Positions 9,622 to 20,614 of a stretch of 64,000 nt of DNA are shown here, one piece after another (within the stretch, counting starts at the first letter, position 1; each line of letters opens with the position of its first letter). This DNA is from Sphingomonadaceae bacterium 3R27C6 (GTDB lineage Bacteria > Pseudomonadota > Alphaproteobacteria > Sphingomonadales > Sphingomonadaceae), in NCBI GenBank assembly GCA_005503215.1, contig SCNS01000004.1:124001-188000 (forward strand). Direction: 5' to 3'. The translations under genes and the position numbers were made by a program. The notes beneath the pieces were generated by a model. That model was not told where the DNA came from and ran no database searches. It saw only the letters and a program-made list of their open reading frames with translations.

Positions 9622-10152
9622 TTAGTTCTTGCTGCTGGTCGCGCCCACGGTTGCGACCACAGGCTTTGGCACCAGCACTTCGGCGGCGACGACGCGCTTC
9701 GATGCGCTCGACGCGATCGTCTTTTCGAGCGCGGCGACCTGCGGGCATTTGTCGCTGCACACGCGCTGCGCCTCGGCCAGCTTTTCGCGCGCGAGTTCGA
9801 GCGCACCCTTGTCGGCGAGCGCCTCGCCCTGGCCGGTCAGCGCGACGATGTCGTTGGGTTCGAGGACAAGCGCCTCGCGATAGAGCCCGATCGCCTTGCC
9901 CGGCAATCCTTGCGCGCGGGCGACCTGCGCCAGCGCGATGATCGCCGACCGATTGCGCGGGTCGGCGGCGAGCGCCGATTCATAAAAACCGATGGCGGCG
10001 TCGAGATCGCCCGTTTCCTGCGCCTTGTGGCCTTCTTGCTGGAGCGCGATCGAGCGCGGGAAGATGTCGTTATCGGCGCGTTGCGCATCGGACGCTGTGG
10101 GCAGGCTGGCGAGGATCAAACCCGCAGTTAGAGCCAAAAAGCCGACGCGCAT
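9622..10152 (-). CDS. Secreted TPR-repeat protein
   Basis: A 176-residue protein with a signal peptide (MRVGFLALTAGLILASLPTA) and at least two tetratricopeptide repeats at about residues 40-115 (GDLDAAIGFYESALAADPRN and GLPGKAIGLYREALVLEPND). Two cysteines follow in RVCSDKC. It is probably periplasmic and protein-binding; no specific role can be assigned. The ATG at 10152 has GGGAG six nt upstream. It directly follows rsmB on the same strand and is likely co-transcribed with it. Confidence 0.75.
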   Translation of the reverse strand: MRVGFLALTAGLILASLPTASDAQRADNDIFPRSIALQQEGHKAQETGDLDAAIGFYESALAADPRNRSAIIALAQVARAQGLPGKAIGLYREALVLEPNDIVALTGQGEALADKGALELAREKLAEAQRVCSDKCPQVAALEKTIASSASKRVVAAEVLVPKPVVATVGATSSKN

Positions 10153-10184
10153 TACATTCTCCCATCGCTTCATTGCAGGCGATG

Positions 10185-11375
10185 CTAACATGGTGCCGTC
10201 AGTCGTGCGAGAAAAAATCCGTCGCAGCCGTCGTGTCCCGGAGTCATCAGATAGCCCGCCCCTGCGGCGCGTCCGACGCCATCGGGAAGATAGCCATCGT
10301 CGGCGGTCCAGCCGGGATGCCGGTTCAGAAAATCATCCACCTGTGCCCGCCCCTCGCGCGTGATGATCGAGCAGACAGCATAGAGAAGTTTGCCGCCCGG
10401 CGCCACAAGATCGGCGCCGATGTCCATCAACTTGACTTGTTCGGCAACATGACGGTCGAGCCGGGCGGGGGTCGAGCGCCAGCGCAGTTCGGGGCTGCGC
10501 CGCCAGGTGCCGCTGCCCGAACAGGGCGCGTCGACGATGACGCTATCGGCCTTGCCCATCCGGTCGGCGAGCATCGCGCGTTCCTGCCCCGGATTGAGCA
10601 GCAAAGTTTCGATCGCCGTTGCTCCGGCGCGGTCCGCGCGTGGCGGCAATTGCTGAAGCCGCGCGCGATTGGTGTCGCAGGCGAGGATCGCGGCTTCGTC
10701 GCCCGTCGCCGAAGCGATCGCGAGCGTCTTGCCGCCGGCGCCGGCACACAGATCGATGACCACCTGTCCGGCTTCAGCGTCAAGCGCGGCGGCGGCATAT
10801 TGGCTCGCGGCGTCCTGCACCTCGAACTGCCCTTCGGCGTAGGAGGCGTGCTGGACCGCGGGAGTTTCGCCGGGCAGGCGCCAGCCGTCGGTAAGGCCGG
10901 CAATCGCTTCGCCGTCCGGAAAGATCAACGCGAGTTCGTCGCGGCTCGAGCGCAGCCGGTTGGCGCGCAGGTCGAGCGGCGCGCGCACCAGCATCGCCTC
11001 GCGCTCCGCCTTTCCCACGAGCGGGTCGAAGAGTTTCATCAGCGCGGTGGTGGCGATCCCGGTTTCGGCGCGCGGTTCGTCGACGGCAATCGCTGCGGGG
11101 CCATAGGGTGTGCCGTCGAACAGCGCGGCGAGTTCGGGGTCGGTATCGGCAAGCGCCAGCATCGCGGCGCGGCCCGAGGCCGGCACCGACCGCACGCCGC
11201 GGATCGCATCATAGACATGGTTGCGGATCGCGCGGCGATCCTTCGACCCGGCATAACGGCGCGCGCGCATCGCCTCGGCAAAGATCGCGTCGGCAGGCGC
11301 TCCGCCGTCACGCGCGGAGGTGGCGATGGCATCGAGGATTTCGATGGCGGTCTGGACGCGCGCAGCGGGGGTCAT
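10185..11375 (-). CDS. rsmB: RsmB-family RNA m5C methyltransferase
   Basis: A 396-residue protein. The N-terminal ~130 residues resemble the NusB-like RNA-binding domain of RsmB. The C-terminal Rossmann domain contains VIDLCAGAGGKTLAIAS (SAM site), the motif IV DAPCSGSGTWRR and the motif VI YAVCSI that carries the catalytic cysteine. The substrate is most likely 16S rRNA C967, as in E. coli. Sphingomonads can carry several homologues, so the symbol is probable rather than certain. It lies downstream of guaB, separated by a dispersed repeat. Confidence 0.85.
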   Translation of the reverse strand: MTPAARVQTAIEILDAIATSARDGGAPADAIFAEAMRARRYAGSKDRRAIRNHVYDAIRGVRSVPASGRAAMLALADTDPELAALFDGTPYGPAAIAVDEPRAETGIATTALMKLFDPLVGKAEREAMLVRAPLDLRANRLRSSRDELALIFPDGEAIAGLTDGWRLPGETPAVQHASYAEGQFEVQDAASQYAAAALDAEAGQVVIDLCAGAGGKTLAIASATGDEAAILACDTNRARLQQLPPRADRAGATAIETLLLNPGQERAMLADRMGKADSVIVDAPCSGSGTWRRSPELRWRSTPARLDRHVAEQVKLMDIGADLVAPGGKLLYAVCSIITREGRAQVDDFLNRHPGWTADDGYLPDGVGRAAGAGYLMTPGHDGCDGFFLARLTAPC

Positions 11376-11391
11376 GGCTTTTCCTTTATCG

Positions 11392-11488
11392 CGTCATTTC
11401 GACCCCGGCGAAAGCCGGGGGAAGCAATCCAGTAGCGGTTTACGCGGGCTCTGGATTGCCGCGTCGCTTCGCTCCTCGCAATGACGAA
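11392..11488. repeat. Second dispersed inverted repeat
   Basis: The element starts with CGTCATTTCGACCCCGGCG and ends with CTCCTCGCAATGACGA. An inner pair of arms (GCAATCCAG and CTGGATTGC) can pair. The right arm 11454-11487 is identical to 2357-2390. It sits between guaB and rsmB, both on the minus strand. Confidence 0.75.
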
Positions 11489-11498
11489 GCGAAAAACC

Positions 11499-13169
<1,671 letters not shown>

Positions 13170-13215
13170 TTAGACCGCTGCGCATAACATAGTTTCGGCG
13201 AAGAGGATATTCCGG

Positions 13216-14580
13216 ATGAACGTGCCCAGCCAGGCGACCACCCATAGCGGCGGTCGCTCGAATGCCATGGCGGCCTTTGCCGCGGTGACCGTGCTTTTCT
13301 TCGCCTGGGGTTTCATCACCTCGCTGATCGATCCGCTCGTCGCCGCGGTGAAGGGCATCTTCACGCTGAGCGACGCCGAGGCACAGCTGTCGGCCTCGGC
13401 CTTCTTCATCGCCTACGGCCTGATGTCCTTTCCCTCCGCCGCGCTGATCGCACGCTTCCATTCGGTGCCGTCGATCCTGACCGCGCTGTCGACGATGGTC
13501 GCCGGCTGCCTCGTCATGCTCGCGGCGGCGAACCTTGCAATCTATCCGCTTGTCCTCGCCGGCCTTTTCATTCTCGCGAGCGGGATCACCATCCTGCAGG
13601 TCGCGGCGAACCCGCTCGCGGCGGCGCTGGGCGATCCGAAACGCAGCCATTTCCGCCTGACCTTCAGCCAGACGTTCAACAGCTTCGGCACTTTCCTCGG
13701 CCCGCTGATCGGCGCGCACCTGTTCCTCGAGGGAGTCGAGGTCAAGGAAGGCACGGTGGTCACCGAAGCCGTGCGCGCGCAGGCGCTCGCCGGGATCGAT
13801 TCGGCCTATTTCTGGATTTGCGGGCTAATCGTCGCGCTGCTGCTGTTCTTCTGGGTCAGCCGGCGGATCGTCAACGAAGCGGTGCCGCCCGCGCCGATCG
13901 GCGAGCGCGCCGGAATGGGCGAGCTGATCCGCGAAGCCTTTTCTTCGCGCTGGGCGCTGCTCGGGGGCCTCGCAATCTTCCTCTATGTCGGCGCCGAGGT
14001 TGCGATCGGCACGCAGATGGCGCTGTTCCTCAACAGCGATGCGATCTGGGGGCAATCGGACGCCGCCTTCGGTACGTTCGGCTGGATCATGGGCAATGAC
14101 GGCGTCCCCGGGGTTTCGTTGCAGGAGGCTGGAAAGGCCGTCGCGCTTTACTGGGGCGGCGCGATGGTCGGCCGCGCGATCGGATCGGTGCTGCTCGCGC
14201 GCTTCTCGGCATCGAAGATGCTCGTGGCGTTCACCGCCATCGCCGCGCTGCTCTGCCTCTATATCGTCCTTGTCGGCGGCGTGACGGCGGGCTTCGTCGT
14301 GCTGTCGATCGGCCTTTTCAACTCGATCATGTTCCCGGTGATCTTCACCCTGACGCTCGAACGCTCGACCGCGCGCGCCGAAGCGACGTCGGGGCTGCTC
14401 TGCACCGCGATCGTTGGCGGAGCGGTGATCCCCTATTTCATCGGGCTGCTGTCGGGCGCGGTCGGCTATACCGCCGCCCTGATCCTGCCCGCCGCCTGCT
14501 ATATCGCGCTCTGCGTCTTCGCCATCGCCGCGGGACGGGCTCCCGCCCGGCAGGCGAGCGCGGGCGTGACCGTTCACTGA
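13216..14580 (+). CDS. Sugar:H+ symporter of the FucP/GluP-type MFS
   Basis: A 454-residue inner-membrane protein with about 12 hydrophobic segments. The first helix FFAWGFITSLIDPL and later ILQVAANPLAAALGDPKRS and LTFSQTFNSFGTFLGP are characteristic of the FGHS (fucose/glucose-galactose/N-acetylhexosamine) MFS group. A monosaccharide such as glucose is the likely substrate given the glucosidases in the locus. It is preceded by a LacI-type operator, so it is probably derepressed together with the rest of the locus. The ABC ATPase gene follows 21 nt later. Confidence 0.88.
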   Translation: MNVPSQATTHSGGRSNAMAAFAAVTVLFFAWGFITSLIDPLVAAVKGIFTLSDAEAQLSASAFFIAYGLMSFPSAALIARFHSVPSILTALSTMVAGCLVMLAAANLAIYPLVLAGLFILASGITILQVAANPLAAALGDPKRSHFRLTFSQTFNSFGTFLGPLIGAHLFLEGVEVKEGTVVTEAVRAQALAGIDSAYFWICGLIVALLLFFWVSRRIVNEAVPPAPIGERAGMGELIREAFSSRWALLGGLAIFLYVGAEVAIGTQMALFLNSDAIWGQSDAAFGTFGWIMGNDGVPGVSLQEAGKAVALYWGGAMVGRAIGSVLLARFSASKMLVAFTAIAALLCLYIVLVGGVTAGFVVLSIGLFNSIMFPVIFTLTLERSTARAEATSGLLCTAIVGGAVIPYFIGLLSGAVGYTAALILPAACYIALCVFAIAAGRAPARQASAGVTVH

Positions 14581-14601
14581 AGTCTTAGGAACGAGGGGGC
14601 C

Positions 14602-15684
<1,083 letters not shown>

Positions 15685-15700
15685 CCTTGCATTTCGCCTG

Positions 15701-15714
15701 TGTAACCGGTTACG
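15701..15714. promoter_or_regulatory. LacI-type operator upstream of the lacI-family gene
   Basis: TGTAACCGGTTACG matches the sites at 13139 and 27588 over the core TGTAACCGGTT. It lies 88 nt before the regulator start and 17 nt after the ATPase stop, which points to autoregulation and to control of the lacI-ABC-glycosidase operon. Confidence 0.78.
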
Positions 15715-15801
15715 TTGTTAACGTTTCCGCGCCCGGCATGGACAAAAATACAGAGTCGCAACAGCGGCTTGGCGCCATATGAGGGAAAGGGGCCCGATGA
15801 C

Positions 15802-16839
15802 ATGGCTACATTGAGGGACGTCGCCCGCGAGGCGGGGGTTTCGGTGGCGACGGCATCACGGGCGATCAACGGGCTCGGCAATGTGACGGCACCGACAAAG
15901 GCCGCGGTGATGGCGGCGGTCAAGAAACTGAACTTCGTCCCGCACAGCGGCGCGCGCAGCCTGACACGGCGCAAGACCGACACCGTCGGCGTCATCCTGC
16001 CCGACCTGTTCGGCGAATTTTTCTCCGAAATTATCCGCGGCATCGACCTGGTCGCGCATGAATCGGGCATGCACCTGCTGCTCGGCAATATGCACGGCAG
16101 CACGCACGAAACCGCCGCCGCGATCGCCGCGATGCGCGGGCGCGTCGACGGGCTGCTCGTGATGCCGCCCGATCTGAAGCCCGAATTGCTCGCCGACTAT
16201 CTCGACCCCGCGCTTCCCACGGTGCTGCTCAACTATGACGCGGGCTCGCTCGACCTGCCCTTTGTTGCGGTCGACAATTATCGCGGCGCCTATGCGATGA
16301 CCGAGGCGCTGCTCGCGCGCGGCATGCGGCAAATCGTCCATATCGCGGGGCCGAAGCATAACCGCGACGCGCGCGACCGCCAGCGTGGCTTTGTCGACGC
16401 GATGGCGAAGATCGCGAAGATTTCGAACCCCGCGATCCTGCCCGGCGATTTTTCGGAGGAAAGCGGCGCGCAGGCCGGCCGGTTGCTGGTGCAGGGCCAA
16501 TTGCCCGCCGACGCCGTCTTTGCCGCGAACGACCAGATGGCGGTCGGGCTGATGGCGGAGCTTGCCAATGCGGGAAAGTCGGTTCCCGGCGACGTGCTTG
16601 TGGCGGGGTTCGACGACATCCCGCTCGCGCGCCACCTCAATCCGTCGCTGACGACGATGCAGGTCAAGATCGACCGGCTGGGGTCGACCGCGATGATGAT
16701 GCTGCTGCGCATCCTTCGCGGCGAAACGCTGGGCGGCGCGAGCGCGACGATCCTGACCCCGACGCTCGTTGCGCGCGGCACGACCGGCGGGGCGGCGATC
16801 CCCGCGACGGTTGCCGCAGCGGGAGCCTTGCCGACATGA
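15802..16839 (+). CDS. LacI-family transcriptional regulator
   Basis: A 345-residue repressor-type protein. The N-terminal helix-turn-helix with hinge is clear (TLRDVAREAGVSVATASRAI, then a KLNFVPHSGARSL hinge helix). The remainder is a periplasmic-binding-protein-like effector domain (VGVILPDLFGEFFSEIIRGI, FAANDQMAVGLMAEL, VAGFDDIPLARHLNPSLTT). The ATG at 15802 is the conserved family start. It likely binds the CCGG-centred palindromes of this locus and responds to a mono- or disaccharide from the glucan. The solute-binding protein gene follows after 16 nt. Confidence 0.93.
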   Translation: MATLRDVAREAGVSVATASRAINGLGNVTAPTKAAVMAAVKKLNFVPHSGARSLTRRKTDTVGVILPDLFGEFFSEIIRGIDLVAHESGMHLLLGNMHGSTHETAAAIAAMRGRVDGLLVMPPDLKPELLADYLDPALPTVLLNYDAGSLDLPFVAVDNYRGAYAMTEALLARGMRQIVHIAGPKHNRDARDRQRGFVDAMAKIAKISNPAILPGDFSEESGAQAGRLLVQGQLPADAVFAANDQMAVGLMAELANAGKSVPGDVLVAGFDDIPLARHLNPSLTTMQVKIDRLGSTAMMMLLRILRGETLGGASATILTPTLVARGTTGGAAIPATVAAAGALPT

Positions 16840-16855
16840 CGCACCCGGCGCGGCC

Positions 16856-18130
16856 ATGCCTATGCAGCTGACGCGGCGCCATCTGACGGGCGCGCTCGCG
16901 GCGCTGCCCCTTGCTTCGCTGTTGACCGGCTGCGGCGCGCGCGGCGATGCCGCCCTGACCGTCTGGGCGATGGGCAATGAGGCCGCGAGCCTGCCCGCAC
17001 TGCTGAAAACGATCGATTGGCCTGCGGGCGCGCCGCCGATCACCATCCAGCCGCTGCCCTGGACCGCGGCGCACGAAAAATTGCTCACCGGCTTTGCGGG
17101 CGGGTCGCTGCCCACGGTGGGCCAGGTCGGCAACAGCTGGATCGCCGAACTGGCCGCGATCGGCGCGATCGCGCCGGTCCCCGATCGCGCGCTCGGGCTG
17201 CTCGACGACCAGTTCGGCGCGGTGGTCGAAACCAACCGCATCGCGGGGTTGGCGTGGGCGATCCCCTGGTATGTCGACACGCGGCTGCAATATTACCGCA
17301 AGGACCTGTTCGCGCGCGCCGGATATGATGCGCCGCCGCCCGACTGGGCCGGATGGAAGGCCGCGCTGCACAAGGTGAAGCGCCAGGCCGGCGCGGGCAA
17401 TTACGCGCTGCTCTACCCGCTCAACGAATATGAGCAGCTGACGACGCTCGCGCTGTCGGCGGGTGCGCGGATGCTGCGCGACGACGGCGCGCGCGGTGCC
17501 TTTTCGGACCCCGAGTTCAAGGCGGCACTGGCGTTCTACAAATCCTTGTTCGACGAGGGGCTGGCACCGCTGGTCTCGTCGGCGCAGATTTCCAATGTCT
17601 GGGACGAGTTCGCGAAAGGCTATTTCAGCCTGTTCTTGTCGGGCCCGTGGACGATCGGCGATATGAAGTCCCGCCTCGCCCCCGCCATGCAGGGCAATTG
17701 GGCGACCGCGCCGAACCCCGGCCCCGCCGGCCTCGGATCGGCGGCACCGGGCGGATCCAGCCTCGTCGTATTCGCGGGCAATGACCATGGCGATGCGGCA
17801 TGGGATCTGGTGTCGCGGCTGATGGCGCCCGCCGCGCAGCTCAAGCTCCAGCAGCTCACCGGCGACCTCCCGGCGCGGCGGTCGGTATGGACGAAAGCCG
17901 GGCTCGCGGATGACCCGATCGTCGCCCCCTTCGGAGTCCAGCTCGACCACGCGACCCCGCTGCCCAAGGTGCCCGAATGGGAGCGCATCGTCACCGAGAT
18001 GCAGATCGTCGCCGAGCGTATGGTGCGCGGCCAGTACAGCGTCGATGAGGCGGCGAAGGAGATCGACGTCCGCGCCGACCGCCTGCTCGAAAAGCGGCGC
18101 TGGATGCTGGACAAAGGGCGCGCGCGGTGA
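16856..18130 (+). CDS. Sugar ABC transporter substrate-binding lipoprotein
   Basis: A CUT1-type solute-binding protein of about 424 residues. The N-terminal MQLTRRHLTGALAAL has a twin-Arg pair, followed by a lipobox-like LLTGC, so it is probably an exported lipoprotein. Family features are WAIPWYVDTRLQYYRKDLF, a GNYALLYPLNEYEQL segment and PGGSSLVVFAGNDH. The start at 16856 (or the second ATG, 16862) is set by the signal sequence. The stop overlaps the GTG start of the first permease. It probably binds an oligosaccharide. Confidence 0.9.
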   Translation: MPMQLTRRHLTGALAALPLASLLTGCGARGDAALTVWAMGNEAASLPALLKTIDWPAGAPPITIQPLPWTAAHEKLLTGFAGGSLPTVGQVGNSWIAELAAIGAIAPVPDRALGLLDDQFGAVVETNRIAGLAWAIPWYVDTRLQYYRKDLFARAGYDAPPPDWAGWKAALHKVKRQAGAGNYALLYPLNEYEQLTTLALSAGARMLRDDGARGAFSDPEFKAALAFYKSLFDEGLAPLVSSAQISNVWDEFAKGYFSLFLSGPWTIGDMKSRLAPAMQGNWATAPNPGPAGLGSAAPGGSSLVVFAGNDHGDAAWDLVSRLMAPAAQLKLQQLTGDLPARRSVWTKAGLADDPIVAPFGVQLDHATPLPKVPEWERIVTEMQIVAERMVRGQYSVDEAAKEIDVRADRLLEKRRWMLDKGRAR

Positions 18131-19023
18131 GCGCGGCCGGACGAGCGAGCGAAGCGCGCGCGGGCTGGGCGATGTCATCGCCCGCGCTTGCCGCGATCAT
18201 GCTCTTCTTCGTCCTGCCGGCGATCGCGTCGCTGTTCCTGAGCTTCACCGATTTCGACATCTATGCGCTCGCCGACATCGGAAACCTCCGCTTCGTCGGG
18301 CTCGCCAACTACGCGCGCCTGATCGAAAATCCGCTGTTCTGGAAAGCGATGACGAACACCTTGCTGTTCGTCGCGGCCGGCACGCCCTTCATCGTCGCGC
18401 TGTCGCTGTTCGCGGCGATGCTCGTCAATTCGCGCTGGCTGAAATGGCGTCCCGTGTGGCGCGTCGCTCTCTTCGCGCCCTATGTGACCACGCTTGTCGC
18501 GACCGCGGTGGTGTGGCGCTACCTGCTCCACACGCGCTACGGCCTGATCAACTATCTGCTCTCCTTCTTCGGCGTGCCGCCAATCGACTGGCTCGGCGAT
18601 CCGCATGCGTCGCTGCCCGCGATCCTGATCTTCGTCGGGTGGAAGACCTTCGGCTATAACATGATCATCTTCCTCGCCGCGCTGCAGACGGTGCCGCGCG
18701 AGCTCGACGAGGCGGCACGGATCGACGGTGCGGGCTGGTTCACGCGGCTGCGCCACGTCACCCTGCCCGCGATCGCCCCGACGGTGCTGCTCGTCTCGGT
18801 GCTGACCGTCGCGGGCATGTTCCAGCTGTTCGCCGAACCCTATGTGATGACACAGGGCGGCCCCGCCCAGTCGACCGTCACCATCCTCTATTTCATGTAT
18901 GAGGAGGGGTTCAAATGGTGGAACCTCGGCTCGGGCGCGGCGGTCGCCTTCCTGCTCTTCCTCTGCATCCTCGCGGTTACGCTCGTGCAACTCAGGCTCG
19001 CGAAACGGAGCGGCGCGATATGA
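18127..19023 (+). CDS. Sugar ABC transporter permease 1 (MalF/UgpA type)
   Basis: A 298-residue inner-membrane protein with six predicted helices. The EAA loop that contacts the ATPase reads ELDEAARIDGAGWFTRLRHV, and the C-terminal QSTVTILYFMYEEGF is typical of CUT1 permeases. It starts with GTG, overlaps the binding-protein stop by 4 nt, and its own stop overlaps the ATG of permease 2. The tight overlaps indicate co-translation with its partners. Confidence 0.94.
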   Translation: MSAAGRASEARAGWAMSSPALAAIMLFFVLPAIASLFLSFTDFDIYALADIGNLRFVGLANYARLIENPLFWKAMTNTLLFVAAGTPFIVALSLFAAMLVNSRWLKWRPVWRVALFAPYVTTLVATAVVWRYLLHTRYGLINYLLSFFGVPPIDWLGDPHASLPAILIFVGWKTFGYNMIIFLAALQTVPRELDEAARIDGAGWFTRLRHVTLPAIAPTVLLVSVLTVAGMFQLFAEPYVMTQGGPAQSTVTILYFMYEEGFKWWNLGSGAAVAFLLFLCILAVTLVQLRLAKRSGAI

Positions 19024-19835
19024 GCCTGCGTCGGTGGTCCGTCACGCTGCTCGCCGCGCTCGTTGCGCTGGTCACGATCGCGCCGCTGCTCTGGATGGTC
19101 TCGGTCAGCTTCATGGCACGCGGCGAGGCGGCGCAATTCCCGCCACCCCTGTGGCCCGCGAGCCCCACGCTCGAAAATTATCGCCTGCTGTTCGGCACCT
19201 TCGGGGTCGGGCGTTTCCTGCTCAACAGTGTGCTGATCTCGACGCTGGCGACGGGCCTTGCGCTGCTCTTTACCATCCCTGCGGGCTATGCCTTCGCCAA
19301 GCTGCGCTTCAAGGGGCGCGATGCGATCTTCCGCATGCTCGTCGCCGCGCTCGTCGTGCCGGGACAGGTCGGGATGCTGCCGCTGTTCCTCGAACTGAAG
19401 GCGATGGGGCTGGTCAATAGCTATGCGGGCGCGCTGGTGCCGTGGCTGGCGGGCATCTTCGGCATTTTCCTCGTCCGCCAATATTGCCTGTCGATCCCCG
19501 ACGAGATGCTCGAGGCGGCGCGCATCGACGGCGCGAGCGAGGGCCAGATATTGCGCCGGATCGTGCTGCCGATCCTGACCCCGATCATCGTCACGCTTGC
19601 GATCTATGTTTTCCTGTCGAGCTGGAACGATTTCATGTGGCCGCTGATTATCCTCTCCGATCAGGATCTTGTCACGCTGCCCGTCGCGCTCGCGGTGAAC
19701 AGCCGGCAGAATGTGCAGGATTACGAGATCATGATGGCCGGCGCGGTCGTCACCACCCTCCCCGTCCTCATCCTCTTTCTCGCGCTCCAGCGCTATTATC
19801 TGAGCGGGCTGCTGACCGGGAGCGTGAAGGGATGA
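19020..19835 (+). CDS. Sugar ABC transporter permease 2 (MalG/UgpE type)
   Basis: A 271-residue inner-membrane protein. The conserved EAA loop is EMLEAARIDGASEGQILRRI and the second-permease signature PLIILSDQDLVTLPVAL is present. The ATG at 19020 overlaps the previous stop. Upstream in-frame starts lie inside permease 1 and are not used. The stop is 23 nt before the esterase start. Confidence 0.94.
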   Translation: MSLRRWSVTLLAALVALVTIAPLLWMVSVSFMARGEAAQFPPPLWPASPTLENYRLLFGTFGVGRFLLNSVLISTLATGLALLFTIPAGYAFAKLRFKGRDAIFRMLVAALVVPGQVGMLPLFLELKAMGLVNSYAGALVPWLAGIFGIFLVRQYCLSIPDEMLEAARIDGASEGQILRRIVLPILTPIIVTLAIYVFLSSWNDFMWPLIILSDQDLVTLPVALAVNSRQNVQDYEIMMAGAVVTTLPVLILFLALQRYYLSGLLTGSVKG

Positions 19836-19858
19836 TGCGCTCAATCAAGGAACCCCGA

Positions 19859-20614
19859 ATGAGACATTGGACCGCGGCGCTGCTGGGCCTCGCCCTCGCC
19901 GCCTCTCCCGCCCATGCCAAAACGAAGGCGCCGCCTGCGGTCGAAGGGCAAACGCCGCAGCCGGCGATCGAGCCCGGCAATTATCCCTATCAGTTGTTCG
20001 TGCCGAAGGACTATCTGACCGACACCGCAAAACAATATCCGCTGCTGATCTTCCTCCACGGTTCGGGCGAGCGCGGCGACGACGTCGCGAAGGTCAAGGT
20101 CCACGGCCCGCCGAAGATCGCCGAGCGCGACCCGGCCTTCCCTTTCCTCACCGTGTCGCCGTTGCTCGGCACCGATCAGGACTGGGACATCGCCAAGCTC
20201 GACAAGCTGGTCGACCATATCGCGAAGACATACCGCATCGATCCGGCGCGCGTGTACCTCACCGGTCTCAGCCGCGGCGGCCATGCCAGCTGGCGCTGGG
20301 CGATCGCCGAGCCCAAGCGGTTCGCCGCGGTCGCCGCGGTCGCCGGGCGCGGCAATCCGGGCGAGGCGTGCCGCCTGATGGACCTTCCCGTCTGGGCGTT
20401 TCACGGCGACCGCGACGATGTCGTGATCCCCGAAGGCAGTTTCGCCATGGCACGCGCGATCCGTGCGTGCGGCGGCCGCAAGGTCCGCCTGACCATCTAT
20501 CCCGACCTCGGCCACAACGCCTGGGATCCCGCCTATGACGACCCGGCGCTCTATGCCTGGTTGCTCGAGCAAAAGCTCTCCTCCCCAACGATCACCAACA
20601 AGGACAAGAAATGA
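19859..20614 (+). CDS. Secreted alpha/beta-hydrolase (esterase-like)
   Basis: A 251-residue hydrolase with a signal peptide ending at SPAHA. The oxyanion region LLIFLHGSGERGDD, the nucleophile elbow GLSRGGH, an acid in HGDRDDVV and the catalytic His in DLGHNAWDPAY form a complete triad. This pattern fits the PHB-depolymerase/feruloyl-esterase-like family that often occurs in polysaccharide loci. It may remove acyl groups from the glucan or its oligosaccharides, but the substrate is not evident. The ATG at 19859 is chosen because AAGGA lies 7 nt upstream; ATGs at 19832 and 19835 are alternatives. The stop overlaps the GH1 start. Confidence 0.82.
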   Translation: MRHWTAALLGLALAASPAHAKTKAPPAVEGQTPQPAIEPGNYPYQLFVPKDYLTDTAKQYPLLIFLHGSGERGDDVAKVKVHGPPKIAERDPAFPFLTVSPLLGTDQDWDIAKLDKLVDHIAKTYRIDPARVYLTGLSRGGHASWRWAIAEPKRFAAVAAVAGRGNPGEACRLMDLPVWAFHGDRDDVVIPEGSFAMARAIRACGGRKVRLTIYPDLGHNAWDPAYDDPALYAWLLEQKLSSPTITNKDKK

